Notes: generated by a model from the letters alone, not told the origin. DNA of 64,000 nt from Rhizobium mongolense subsp. loessense (GCF_900099775.1 NZ_FMTM01000001.1:868001-932000); one strand, 5' to 3'; shown: positions 28,467-36,403, counted from the stretch's first letter. Translations and numbers: made by a program.

Positions 28467-28973
28467 TCAGGCGGACTTTTTCTTTTTTGCAAGGACGTCG
28501 AGATAGGCTTCGGTCAGACGGCCGAGCACCGAGGGCGTTCCCGGTGGCAGTTGCTTGCCCAGGTGTTTGGCCCGCAATTCATCCATGAAATCCTCCCAAA
28601 GGCTCAGGCCGCCATTTTCCAACAACTCGGCGCGAATGGAGAGCTCTTCAGACACCGGCAGATGCCTGCGGCCCCACGCGCCCATATGGGCAAAGAGCGG
28701 CACGAGGTCGATCGCCATTTCGGTGAGACTATAGATGGCTTTCTGCTTATGCGTGGGATCGTCCTCCCGGGTGAGCAAGCCCTTGTCCACGAGGCGGCGC
28801 AAGCGGTCGGCAAGGATGTTCGAGGCGATGCGCTCCTGCGAATTCTGCAGCAGCTCGCGGAAGTGACGGCGATTGCCGAACATGATGTCGCGAATGACGA
28901 TCAGGCTCCATCGGTCGCCGAGGATTTCCAGCGTCAGATTGATCGGGCAGCCGGAGCGGTGAAGGTCGTCCAT
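28467..28973 (-). CDS. HxlR-family transcriptional regulator
   Basis: The 168-residue winged-helix regulator begins with the family pattern RSGCPINLTLEILGDRWSLIVIRDIM, includes Cys9, which in some HxlR proteins is redox-active, and has FRELLQNSQERIASNILADRLRRL as recognition region. A C-terminal extension rich in Lys is longer than the usual 110-130 residues. AGGAG lies 8 bases before ATG. It is divergent from a dihydrofolate-reductase-like gene with a palindrome in between, so it probably regulates that gene and itself. Confidence 0.88.
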   Translation of the reverse strand: MDDLHRSGCPINLTLEILGDRWSLIVIRDIMFGNRRHFRELLQNSQERIASNILADRLRRLVDKGLLTREDDPTHKQKAIYSLTEMAIDLVPLFAHMGAWGRRHLPVSEELSIRAELLENGGLSLWEDFMDELRAKHLGKQLPPGTPSVLGRLTEAYLDVLAKKKKSA

Positions 28974-29029
28974 TTCTCATTCTCCTAAAAAAACCACTTG
29001 CATTTTGCCATCGGTTTATCTAACTTTCA

Positions 29030-29052
29030 ACCAGTTGCTGATTGCAACCGGT
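29030..29052. promoter_or_regulatory. HxlR operator candidate
   Basis: ACCAGTTGC and GCAACCGGT are arms matching at 8 of 9 positions around TGATT in the divergent spacer between the HxlR gene and the reductase gene. Position and symmetry suit a dimeric regulator; not tested. Confidence 0.45.
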
Positions 29053-29092
29053 GCTGTTGGTATGGATTGACTATCGGATGGAGGAAATCGAC

Positions 29093-29653
29093 ATGAGAAA
29101 GCTTGTTGTCTGGAATCTGATGACACTCGACGGCTACTTCGAAGGCACGAAGCCGTGGGACATCGACTTCCACAATCTGGTCTGGGGGCCGGAACTGCGG
29201 AAATACTCCGAACAATTGGGCGAGGAAGGCGACCTGCTCGTATTCGGTCGGAAGACCTACGAGGGCATGGCCGCCTATTGGCCGACGGCGGAAGACGATG
29301 ACAACATCAAGCAATACATGAACAACACCGCAAAGATCGCCGTGTCGCGGACGATGAAAGAGCCGGGCTGGAACAATGCCCGCATCGTCAGCGATCCGGT
29401 TTGCGAGCTTCAAAGGCTCAAGGAGCAGGACGGCAAAACGATTTTCATCTTCGGCAGCGCCGAACTCTGCGACGCGATGCTGAAGGCCGGTCTTGTCGAC
29501 GAGATCCGCATCTGCCTGGTGCCGGTGGTTCTCGGCGCGGGCAATCCGCACTTCAAGGCGGCGACGGCGCAACGACCGCTGAGGCTGCTGGAAGCGACAC
29601 CGTTGAAGACCGGCGCGGTGATCTTGCGTTACGAACCGGCGAGCGCAGCCTGA
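29093..29653 (+). CDS. Dihydrofolate reductase/RibD C-terminal family protein
   Basis: A 186-residue oxidoreductase of the DHFR/RibD-C family: MRKLVVWNLMTLDGYFEG at the start, LLVFGRKTYEGMAAYWP in the pyridine-nucleotide region and IFIFGSAELCDAMLKAGLVDEIRICLVPVVLG in the C-terminal core are typical of the stand-alone YwjB/YyaP-like subgroup. Its substrate is unknown; it is not the main folate enzyme. ATG 29093 has GGAGG 8 bases upstream, which decides against an earlier in-frame codon. It is divergent from the HxlR regulator, a frequent genomic pairing. Confidence 0.85.
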   Translation: MRKLVVWNLMTLDGYFEGTKPWDIDFHNLVWGPELRKYSEQLGEEGDLLVFGRKTYEGMAAYWPTAEDDDNIKQYMNNTAKIAVSRTMKEPGWNNARIVSDPVCELQRLKEQDGKTIFIFGSAELCDAMLKAGLVDEIRICLVPVVLGAGNPHFKAATAQRPLRLLEATPLKTGAVILRYEPASAA

Positions 29654-29672
29654 CGCCGACATTCGCGACAGT

Positions 29673-29686
29673 TTGATGCAGATCAA
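29673..29686 (+). promoter_or_regulatory. Perfect FNR/FixK-type box upstream of the universal stress gene
   Basis: TTGAT-GCAG-ATCAA matches the FNR/FixK consensus exactly. Its centre lies about 41-42 bases before a start point predicted from the AATATG -10-like element at 29710-29715, the class II activator position, and 61 bases before the ATG. Low-oxygen induction is therefore likely. Confidence 0.75.
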
Positions 29687-29740
29687 CGTGTTAGGCTGGT
29701 TCCTCCGTCAATATGCGAGCGTTGAAGGAGGAGCCAGCCC

Positions 29741-30178
29741 ATGCACAAACACATTCTCATCCCGACCGAAGGTTCGCAGCTTTCCACCGATGCGCTTGAA
29801 AAGGCGCTTGCCTTTGCCAAGGAGATCGGCGCCAAGGCAACGGTCCTGACCGTCGTCGAACCGTTCCATATCTTTTCCACGAATATCGATCAGCTGGAAT
29901 CCACGCGCGAAGAATATGGCCGGCACAGCCAGCAAGCAGCAGACCGGATCCTGGCGGATGCGGGTGCCCGGGCCAGTACGCATGGCGTCGATTGCCATAC
30001 GACCCAGGTGACCAGCCACGAACCCGCGAAGGCCATCATCGACACAGCCGCGCAGCGCGGCTGCGACCTGATCGCCATGGCATCGCACGGACGCGAAGGC
30101 TTCACCGCATTCATGGTCGGCAGCGTGACGATGAAGGTGCTCGCCCATTCAAAGACCCCGGTTCTGGTCTACCGCTGA
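29741..30178 (+). CDS. UspA-family universal stress protein
   Basis: The 145-residue single Usp domain begins MHKHILIPTEGSQLSTDALEKAL and ends with the nucleotide-binding pattern ASHGREGFTAFMVGSVTMKVLAHSKTPVLVYR (G-2x-G-9x-G-S/T type). Such proteins protect cells in growth arrest and oxygen or energy stress. A GGAGGAG site precedes the ATG. The perfect FNR/FixK box upstream suggests expression under micro-oxic conditions, as for many rhizobial usp genes. It is monocistronic. Confidence 0.92.
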   Translation: MHKHILIPTEGSQLSTDALEKALAFAKEIGAKATVLTVVEPFHIFSTNIDQLESTREEYGRHSQQAADRILADAGARASTHGVDCHTTQVTSHEPAKAIIDTAAQRGCDLIAMASHGREGFTAFMVGSVTMKVLAHSKTPVLVYR

Positions 30179-30275
30179 TGAGACCCGGCGCTTGCGGCAG
30201 CGGGGCAAGCCTCGGTGCGGAGTGCTTGTTCGCCTTTGACTAAAAACCGAGTGTTAAGATTTACGAGTTAGTAAT

Positions 30276-30292
30276 CTCTCGAAAACGAGAGG
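30276..30292 (+). promoter_or_regulatory. Hairpin overlapping the ribosome-binding site of the transglycosylase gene
   Basis: CTCTCG-AAAA-CGAGAG forms a 6-bp stem whose 3' arm is the GAGAGG Shine-Dalgarno for the TTG start at 30300. The stem would hide the site from ribosomes unless opened. Confidence 0.5.
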
Positions 30293-30299
30293 TTCTGTT

Positions 30300-30881
30300 T
30301 TGCGTACCCGTACTCTTCTCGCCCTGGTGTTGCTGGCGCTCGCTGCTGGCTGCGCCACGGCGCCTCGCCAGACCAGAAACATCTGCGCTGTCTTCGAACA
30401 GCGCAACGGCTTCTTCAGCAACTGGCAGCACGCGGCCGAGCGCGCCGAGAAGAAATACGCCGTGCCGGTGCCGATCCTGATGGCGACGATGTATGTGGAA
30501 TCCGGTTTCCAGCCGAACGCCCGCCCGCCGCGCACGAAGCTTTTTGGCTTCATTCCCTGGACGCGTCCGTCGACCGCCTACGGCTATTCGCAGGCGCTCG
30601 ACGGCACCTGGGACCACTATCAGTCGGCGACCGGCAATTGGGCTGCGCGGCGCACCAATTTCGCCGACGCGATCGACTTCATCGGCTGGTACCACTACAG
30701 CAACAGCCAGGCGACGGGCATCCAGCTCAACGACGCCTATAGGCTCTACATCGCTTACTATTCGGGGCCGAAGGGTTACAAGCGCGGCGACTGGCGCTCG
30801 AATGCGCAGTTGCAGAAGACGGCACAAAGGTTCGCCGATATGGCAGCGACCTATCAGCGGCAGTTGCAGGGCTGTAATTGA
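30300..30881 (+). CDS. Lytic transglycosylase-like (SLT) lipoprotein
   Basis: A 193-residue lipoprotein: signal peptide ending in the lipobox LAAGC (Cys18) and an SLT-like lysozyme domain with Glu67 in MATMYVESGFQPNARPP as the probable catalytic acid. YSQALDGTWDHYQ and YIAYYSGPKGYKRGDW fit this group of peptidoglycan-cleaving enzymes. The start is TTG 30300, supported by GAGAGG 7 bases upstream. An ATG start would fall after the signal peptide and so is unlikely. The rare start codon together with the hairpin at the site suggest low or regulated translation, sensible for a wall-degrading enzyme. Confidence 0.82.
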   Translation: MRTRTLLALVLLALAAGCATAPRQTRNICAVFEQRNGFFSNWQHAAERAEKKYAVPVPILMATMYVESGFQPNARPPRTKLFGFIPWTRPSTAYGYSQALDGTWDHYQSATGNWAARRTNFADAIDFIGWYHYSNSQATGIQLNDAYRLYIAYYSGPKGYKRGDWRSNAQLQKTAQRFADMAATYQRQLQGCN

Positions 30882-30981
30882 GCTCCGATTTCTATGGCGT
30901 GGTGGCCATTGTCGTCTTTCGGGGCTTCGCCCTTGGAGTAAGCGCAGCATTGTCTATCGAAAAGCAACGGCGGCGAGAGCC

Positions 30982-31030
30982 CTTATCCTGAGGTGCCAGA
31001 AGGGGCCTCGATGGACGAGGGCGGGCGCTC
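30982..31030. repeat. REP-like intergenic repeat
   Basis: The segment CTTATCCTGAGGTGCC followed by GGGGCCTCGATGGACGAGG resembles the palindromic repeats common between genes in alphaproteobacteria. It sits in the 153-base gap between the transglycosylase and convergent PdeM gene. Only wording similarity, from memory, supports this. Confidence 0.4.
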
Positions 31031-31034
31031 AACT

Positions 31035-31760
31035 TCAGCTGCGCAAATTCCCGAATCTCACCGAATAAATCCGATCCCGCCCCAGGAGATGAGCGACTAG
31101 GGACGACCTGTCGAACAGGCCCGTCAACGCCTTGTGGCCGAGATCCAGTCCGCCGGTCAAGACGCCGAAGGCGGGCATGAGGAGGCGGGCCCCGTCGGTG
31201 GCAAAGCAGGGGCGGCGGACGGCTTTTTCCCGGCGGCGGACGGTGGCTGCGGGGTGCAGGTGACCGGCGATTTCACCGCTCTGCAGCCCGCCTTTCGGCT
31301 CATGACGGAAGGTCAGGCCGGCATAGTGCATTTCATCGACCGAAGAGCCGGGCAGATCGACCGTGCCGTCGGGGTCGTGATTGCCGTTGATCCAGATCCA
31401 TTCGCGGCCGCGGGCCATGTTGTCGATCAGGGAGCGGAAAGTATCCGGTAGATGCGCTGAGCCGACGCGGTCGTGGAAATTGTCGCCGAGGGAGACGACA
31501 AGCTTCGGATTGTAGCGGGTGATGACGGCGCAGAGCACGGTCAGCGTCGCCAGCGTGTCGTAGGGCGGCAGTAGCATGCCGCGACGGGCGAAGGCGGCAC
31601 CCTTTTCGAGATGCAGGTCGGAAACGACGAGGATGCCGGCATCCGGCAGGTAGAGCGCGCCGAGCGGATCGCAGACGGCCGCAACGCCATGAACACTGGT
31701 TTCGACGCCCGGCATCGGAACCAATCCGTTCAATTCACGCGCAAGCGCCAGGCGGTTCAT
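31035..31760 (-). CDS. pdeM: Ligase-associated DNA damage response endonuclease PdeM
   Basis: The 241-residue metallophosphoesterase has all calcineurin-type motifs: DLH at 48-50, GDNFHD, GNHDPDG and GHLHP. Length and LEKGAAFARRG match PdeM of the ligase-associated repair set. It is predicted to cut DNA ends or phosphodiesters in damage repair. ATG 31760 is preferred over TTG 31763. It lies 22 bases downstream of the Lhr-type helicase gene on the same strand, the normal partner; the ATP-dependent ligase and exonuclease of the full cluster are absent here. Confidence 0.87.
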   Translation of the reverse strand: MNRLALARELNGLVPMPGVETSVHGVAAVCDPLGALYLPDAGILVVSDLHLEKGAAFARRGMLLPPYDTLATLTVLCAVITRYNPKLVVSLGDNFHDRVGSAHLPDTFRSLIDNMARGREWIWINGNHDPDGTVDLPGSSVDEMHYAGLTFRHEPKGGLQSGEIAGHLHPAATVRRREKAVRRPCFATDGARLLMPAFGVLTGGLDLGHKALTGLFDRSSLVAHLLGRDRIYSVRFGNLRS

Positions 31761-31782
31761 CAATTTCGTCTACCCTGCATTA

Positions 31783-34344
31783 TCAAGCCATAGCTTCGGC
31801 GATCAGATCCCCGGCCGCTTCGGCGAGCACGGCATCGTGGGCCTCGCCGTGAACAGGCTCCTTGCCGATCTCCAGCATCACCGGCACTGCGAGCGGGGAA
31901 ATATGATCCAGCGCGCGATGCGTAATGTGGCCCTTGATTCGTCTCAGCATATCGCCAAGCCGGGAAATATCCAAAAGGCCGCTCGCAGCATCCTGGCGCG
32001 TCGCCTGTAGCAGGATATGGTCCGGCTCGTGGCTGCGCAGCACGTCGTAGATCAGATCGGCCGACACCGTAACCTGCCGTCCGGTCTTTTCCTTGCCAGG
32101 GTGACGGCGCTCGATCAAGCCTGCAATCACGGCACAATTGCGGAAGGTGCGCTTCAAGAGGAAAGATTCGTCGAGCCAGGCTTCAAGATCGTCACCGAGC
32201 ATATCCTCATCGAAGAGATCGGAAAGGCTGAGACGGTCGTTGCGGATCATCAGGCCCATGTCTTCCAGCCCCCAGATGCCGAGCGAATAGTCCGTTGCGA
32301 CGAAACCGAGCGGCTTGGCGCCGGCCCGCTCCAGGCGCCGGGTGAGCAGCATGCCGAGCGTCTGATGCGCGAGGCGGCCCTCGAATGGATAGGCCACCAT
32401 GTAGGCGCGGCTGCCGCGCGGAAAAGTCTCGATCAGCAGTTCGTCGCGCTCCGGGAGCATCGACTTGTCCTTCTGCAGCGACAGCCAGTCGCGGACCTGA
32501 TCCGGAAGATGGTGCCAACGGTCGGGATCGGCGAGCATCGATCGCACCTGATCGGCAAGATAGGTCGAAAGCGGAAACTTGCCGCCGGCATAGGACGGGA
32601 TTTTCGGATCAAAGGAGAAGGCTTGCGAGACAAGCGCCTCGTTTTCGCGGATGCCTTCGAAGCGGAGCACCTTGCCGGAGAAGATGAAGGTGTCGCCCGC
32701 AGAAAGCTGTTCGAGGAAATATTCCTCCACCTTGCCGAGGGTGCCGCCGCCGCGGCCAATCTTGCCTGTCTCGCCGCGCTTCACCATCCGGATGTTCAGC
32801 ATCGGGCTTTCGACGATGGTGCCAAGATTCAAGCGGTACTGCTGGGCAACCTGCGCATTGGAAACACGCCAGAGGCCCTCCTTCGTTTTGCGGATGCGCG
32901 CATATCGTTCGTAGGTGCGCAGCGCATAGCCGCCGGTCGCGACGAAATCGACGATCTGCTCGAAGGTTTCCCAAGAGAGATCGGCATAGGGCGAAGCGCT
33001 CCTCACCTCATCGTAGAGTTCCAGCATATCGAATGGTTCGGCGCAGGCCATGCCGAGCACGTGCTGGGCAAGCGCATCGAGCGCGCCGCGGCCGACGGGC
33101 GGGGTGTCCTGTGCGCCGATATAATTGGCGTCGAGGGCTGCCTGGCATTCCATGACCTCGAAACGGTTGGCGGGAACGAGAATCGCCTTGGAGGGCTCGT
33201 CCATGCGGTGATTGGCACGGCCGATGCGCTGGGCAAGGCGCGAGGCACCCTTCGGCGCACCGACATGGATGACGAGATCGACATCGCCCCAGTCGATCCC
33301 GAGATCGAGCGTCGAGGTGGCGACGACAGCACGCAGCCTGTTGGCCGCCATCGCGGCCTCCACCTTGCGGCGCTGGGCGACATCGAGCGAGCCGTGATGC
33401 AACGCGATCGGCAGGTTTTCCTCGTTGACCGTCCAGAGTTCCTGGAAAAGCATTTCGGCCTGCGATCGCGTGTTGACGAAAAGCAGCGTCGTTTGGTGCT
33501 CGGTCAGCTGCCTGTAGATATCGGGGATCGCGTATCTGGCGGAATGGCCGGCCCAGGGGATGTGCTCATCCGTCGAAAGGATCGAGATATCCGGTTGGGC
33601 GCCACCTTCGACGGTCACGAGACCGGCGTGTCGTTCCCTGCCCTCCTCCTGCGCAACCAGCCATTTTTGAAGGTCGATCGGTTCGGCAACCGTGGCGGAG
33701 AGGCCGATGGTGCTGAGGCCCGGCGCGAGGCGGCGTAGCCGGGCAAGACCAAGGGAGAGCATGTGGCCACGCTTTGACGTGACCAGCGAATGGAGCTCGT
33801 CGAAAACGACATATTTCAAGTCCTTGAAGAAGCGTTCGGCTTCCTTGTTGGCAAGCAAAAGCGCGACCTGCTCCGGTGTCGTCAGCAGGATATCGGGCGG
33901 ATTGAGCTTCTGGCGCTGTCGCTTGGCGTTCGGCGTATCTCCGGTGCGGTTCTCCACGGTGACGGGCAGGCCCATCTCCCCTACCGGCTTCATGAGGTTG
34001 CGCTCGATATCGACGGCAAGTGCCTTCAGTGGCGAAACATAGAGCGTGTGGATGCCTTTAAAGCCGGCACCCGGCCGGCGCTTGCCGCGGCGGGTGAGAT
34101 CGGTCAGCGCCGGCAAGAAACCGGCAAGCGTCTTGCCGGCACCGGTCGGCGCGATCAGCAGCGTGCTCTCGCCTGCTTCGGCGCGGGCCAGCAATTCCAG
34201 CTGATGAGCGCGCGGCCGCCAAGCCTTTTCCGCGAACCAGCGGATAAAGGGGGCGGGCAAGGCGGCGCGGGCTTCGGTATCGATCTGGTCCACGGGACAA
34301 AGGTAATGAAACCGACGTGAAATAGAAGAGCGGCCGCGCTTCAC
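31783..34344 (-). CDS. Ligase-associated Lhr-type DEXH-box helicase
   Basis: This 853-residue SF2 helicase of the Lhr group has Walker A LLIAPTGAGKT (Lys71), DELH at about 185, TIGLSATV (motif III), FVNTRSQAEMLF, STLDLGIDWGDVDLVIHVGAP and QRIGRANHR (motif VI), plus the C-terminal Lhr-associated domain. It is thought to unwind DNA in double-strand break repair together with PdeM. GTG 34344 overlaps the stop of the YitT gene (GTGA), pointing to coupling. GTG 34293 (VDQIDTEARAAL) matches homologue starts better; both are possible. Confidence 0.9.
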   Translation of the reverse strand: MKRGRSSISRRFHYLCPVDQIDTEARAALPAPFIRWFAEKAWRPRAHQLELLARAEAGESTLLIAPTGAGKTLAGFLPALTDLTRRGKRRPGAGFKGIHTLYVSPLKALAVDIERNLMKPVGEMGLPVTVENRTGDTPNAKRQRQKLNPPDILLTTPEQVALLLANKEAERFFKDLKYVVFDELHSLVTSKRGHMLSLGLARLRRLAPGLSTIGLSATVAEPIDLQKWLVAQEEGRERHAGLVTVEGGAQPDISILSTDEHIPWAGHSARYAIPDIYRQLTEHQTTLLFVNTRSQAEMLFQELWTVNEENLPIALHHGSLDVAQRRKVEAAMAANRLRAVVATSTLDLGIDWGDVDLVIHVGAPKGASRLAQRIGRANHRMDEPSKAILVPANRFEVMECQAALDANYIGAQDTPPVGRGALDALAQHVLGMACAEPFDMLELYDEVRSASPYADLSWETFEQIVDFVATGGYALRTYERYARIRKTKEGLWRVSNAQVAQQYRLNLGTIVESPMLNIRMVKRGETGKIGRGGGTLGKVEEYFLEQLSAGDTFIFSGKVLRFEGIRENEALVSQAFSFDPKIPSYAGGKFPLSTYLADQVRSMLADPDRWHHLPDQVRDWLSLQKDKSMLPERDELLIETFPRGSRAYMVAYPFEGRLAHQTLGMLLTRRLERAGAKPLGFVATDYSLGIWGLEDMGLMIRNDRLSLSDLFDEDMLGDDLEAWLDESFLLKRTFRNCAVIAGLIERRHPGKEKTGRQVTVSADLIYDVLRSHEPDHILLQATRQDAASGLLDISRLGDMLRRIKGHITHRALDHISPLAVPVMLEIGKEPVHGEAHDAVLAEAAGDLIAEAMA

Positions 34345-34976
34345 ATGGCGATATAGCGGTCCTTGCGATGGTTGATGGCGAGCGTGAGGTTGAGCACCAC
34401 GGCGCCGAGCACCGAGCAGGCGATGATGAAGGGGCTGGCGACGAAGAAGGAGAGCGCCAGGACAAGGCCATCGAAACCGAGCTGTACCAAGCCCGCGCGC
34501 CAGCCGAAGCGGTCCTGGATGTAAAGCGCCAGGATGCCGATGCCACCGAGGCTTGCGCGATGGCGGAAAAGCGCCAGCATGCCCGCGCCGATGACAAGGC
34601 CGCCGAAGAGAGCACCGGCGACGGGATCGACGTGCGAGAGCCCGATGAAACGTGGCGCGATTTCCGAAAGCACGGAGGTCAGTGCAATCGCCACAAAAGT
34701 CTTGACTGTGAAGGCGGGGCCGAGACGGCGGAAGGCGAGATAATAGAACGGCAGGTTCACCGCAAAGAAGCAGAGGCCGAAGCTCCAGCCCGTCGCGTAG
34801 TGCAACAGGAATGCCATGCCCGCCGTGCCGCCTGCCAGAAGGCCAGCGCTGGAGAGAAGCGAGACGCCGAGCACAGCGAGCATGCTGCCCGCCACAAGTC
34901 CCTGTGCGTCATCGAAAAGCGAGTGCCTGTCCGACGACGAGTTCACGAGTCCGGCGAGAGCGGCTTTTTCTGCCAT
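34341..34976 (-). CDS. YitT-family membrane protein, copy 1
   Basis: A 211-residue polytopic inner-membrane protein of the YitT/DUF161 family (five or six helices; GLLAGGTAGMAFLLHY and RHRASLGGIGILALYIQDRFG are clear landmarks). The function of the family is unsettled. Unlike Bacillus YitT (about 280 residues) it lacks the C-terminal DUF2179 domain. AAGGGGA precedes ATG. It overlaps the helicase gene downstream by four bases. A second copy with about the same layout lies about 2 kb away. Confidence 0.85.
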   Translation of the reverse strand: MAEKAALAGLVNSSSDRHSLFDDAQGLVAGSMLAVLGVSLLSSAGLLAGGTAGMAFLLHYATGWSFGLCFFAVNLPFYYLAFRRLGPAFTVKTFVAIALTSVLSEIAPRFIGLSHVDPVAGALFGGLVIGAGMLALFRHRASLGGIGILALYIQDRFGWRAGLVQLGFDGLVLALSFFVASPFIIACSVLGAVVLNLTLAINHRKDRYIAM

Positions 34977-35047
34977 TGGTTTCCCCTTGGTATTTCGGTT
35001 GTTCTATCCGGCCATTCGGGCTTGGCAAGCAGGATTTCGATCGGCTG

Positions 35048-35086
35048 TTGACACATCTACTAATCGTGGATATTTTTTATCCACGA
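35048..35086 (+). promoter_or_regulatory. Promoter and operator of the Rrf2 regulator gene
   Basis: TTGACA (35048-35053), 17 bases, then TATTTT (35071-35076) form a sigma-70 promoter. A perfect inverted repeat, TCGTGGATA-N5-TATCCACGA (35064-35086), covers the -10 element, as expected for an autorepressor. The start codon follows 18 bases after the repeat. Confidence 0.75.
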
Positions 35087-35103
35087 ATTGAAGAGGACCC
35101 CGC

Positions 35104-35604
35104 ATGAAAATGGGTGACGGCGTCGAACAGGCGATCCACAGCGTCGCGATGCTCTCCGGGCTTTCGGAAGGCGGCGTGCTGTCGGCGGCTGCGATCGCAG
35201 AGTTTCATGGCGTTTCGACGAGTTACCTGCTGAAGCACCTGCAGGCGCTATCCGGCGCGGGCATTCTCGACACGGTGCCGGGGCCGAAGGGCGGATATAA
35301 GCTTGCGAAAGTGCCAGAGGACATTTCCCTGCTCGATATCGTGCTTGCCGTTGAAGGGCCGGCACCGGCTTTCCGCTGTGCTGAAATCCGAAAGCGCGGG
35401 CCAAACCCGCTGCCGCAGCGCTATTTCGCCAAGCCCTGCCAGATCAGCGCTGCGATGCAGAAAGCCGAGCGCGCCTACCGCACCGAACTCGCCAAGATCA
35501 GTGTCGCCGACATCCTGACCGAGCTCTCCGCCGCAGATGATGGCGGGATCGCCGCACGCGGCTGCGCATTCCTTGAGACCCACGAACGCAAAAAGGCTTA
35601 CTGA
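35104..35604 (+). CDS. Rrf2-family transcriptional regulator
   Basis: The 166-residue protein has the Rrf2 winged helix (AIAEFHGVSTSYLLKHLQALSGAGIL, about 30-55; GPKGGYKLAK wing) and cysteines at 92, 112 and 154. Their spacing differs from the tight Cys triad of NsrR/IscR, so a cluster ligand role is not assured; redox sensing by thiols is an alternative. It sits 24 bases upstream of an AhpD-like gene and is almost certainly co-transcribed with it. The promoter palindrome upstream implies autoregulation. Confidence 0.88.
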   Translation: MKMGDGVEQAIHSVAMLSGLSEGGVLSAAAIAEFHGVSTSYLLKHLQALSGAGILDTVPGPKGGYKLAKVPEDISLLDIVLAVEGPAPAFRCAEIRKRGPNPLPQRYFAKPCQISAAMQKAERAYRTELAKISVADILTELSAADDGGIAARGCAFLETHERKKAY

Positions 35605-35628
35605 GCCATAACCCAAAGGAGAAAATTA

Positions 35629-36090
35629 ATGCAGGCACGTTTCAACTTCGCAAAGGCCTCGCCGGAAGCCTACAAGGCGGTTGCCGCCCTGGAGCAATAT
35701 GTCCAGAGCTCCGGCCTCGAGCGCCGCTTCATCCACCTCATCAAGCTGCGCGCCTCGCAGATCAACGGCTGCGCCTACTGCGTCGACATGCATGTCAAGG
35801 AAGCCCGCCATGATGGCCTTGGCGAACAGTGGATCAACCTGATCTGCGCCTGGAAGGAATCGCCGGTCTACGACGCGAAGGAACGCGTCCTGCTCGGCTG
35901 GGTCGATGCCGTCACGAAGATCGCGGAGACCGGCGCACCGGATGCGGACTTCGAAGCCCTCAAGGCGCATTTCAGCGAGGAGGAAATCACCAAGATCACG
36001 GTGGCGATCGGCACGATCAACGTCTGGAACCGGCTGGCCGTCGGCTTCCGCAGCCAGCATCCGATCGATCAGCCGGCGAAGGCTGCGTGA
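35629..36090 (+). CDS. Carboxymuconolactone decarboxylase/AhpD-like protein
   Basis: A 153-residue all-helical AhpD-like protein with the redox motif NGCAYCVDMH (Cys48, Cys51, His55) of the AhpD/YnjA-like subgroup, which uses the CxxC pair for peroxide or alkyl hydroperoxide chemistry; no true decarboxylase activity is implied. AAAGGAG is well placed before ATG. Co-transcription with the Rrf2 regulator suggests induction by oxidative or electrophile stress. Confidence 0.88.
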   Translation: MQARFNFAKASPEAYKAVAALEQYVQSSGLERRFIHLIKLRASQINGCAYCVDMHVKEARHDGLGEQWINLICAWKESPVYDAKERVLLGWVDAVTKIAETGAPDADFEALKAHFSEEEITKITVAIGTINVWNRLAVGFRSQHPIDQPAKAA

Positions 36091-36135
36091 GGAATTTTGC
36101 CCACAGCAAAAAGCTTGAGGCACTGCTTGAAGCGA

Positions 36136-36159
36136 CCGACCCGATGAAAATCGGGTCGG
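36136..36159. terminator. Hairpin between convergent genes
   Basis: CCGACCCGAT-GAAA-ATCGGGTCGG is a perfect 10-bp stem with a GNRA-type tetraloop, 45 bases after the AhpD-like stop and just beyond the small minus-strand gene. No T-run follows on either strand, so termination may be inefficient or factor-dependent. Confidence 0.55.
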
Positions 36160-36171
36160 CAAAAATGTCGA

Positions 36172-36306
36172 TCAGCTGCTACGCGCACCTGATCCATCGA
36201 AGTTATTGATAATCTCACGGATGACTTGGGCGATCTTTTCCGCCGAGGAGCCCTTGGCGTACTCCTCGTTCATGCGGCGTCTGATAAGTTTTTCCAACTC
36301 TGACAT
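36172..36306 (-). CDS. Small protein, 44 aa
   Basis: This short gene reads MSELEKLIRRRMNEEYAKGS followed by an amphipathic helix-like segment KIAQVIREIINNF and a short tail. A GAGGTG site lies 6 bases before ATG 36306 and the codon use is normal for the region. The sequence is highly charged and probably helical; no family was recognised. It is transcribed in the same direction as the downstream-lying second YitT gene (about 100 bases upstream of it on that strand) and is convergent with the AhpD-like gene. Confidence 0.55.
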   Translation of the reverse strand: MSELEKLIRRRMNEEYAKGSSAEKIAQVIREIINNFDGSGARSS

Positions 36307-36403
36307 GTCTTCACCTCATCTATCCGGCGCGGGGCGAGTGTCGCTCTCAGCCTGAGAGGAGGCAAGTTACGATTTGTTTATGATTGAACTGCCGCTTCGG
36401 GGC

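Noticed and set aside
32017..33738. 573-codon plus-strand frame antisense to the Lhr helicase
   Set aside because: The minus strand has every SF2 helicase motif; the plus frame is a typical shadow of a high-GC gene.
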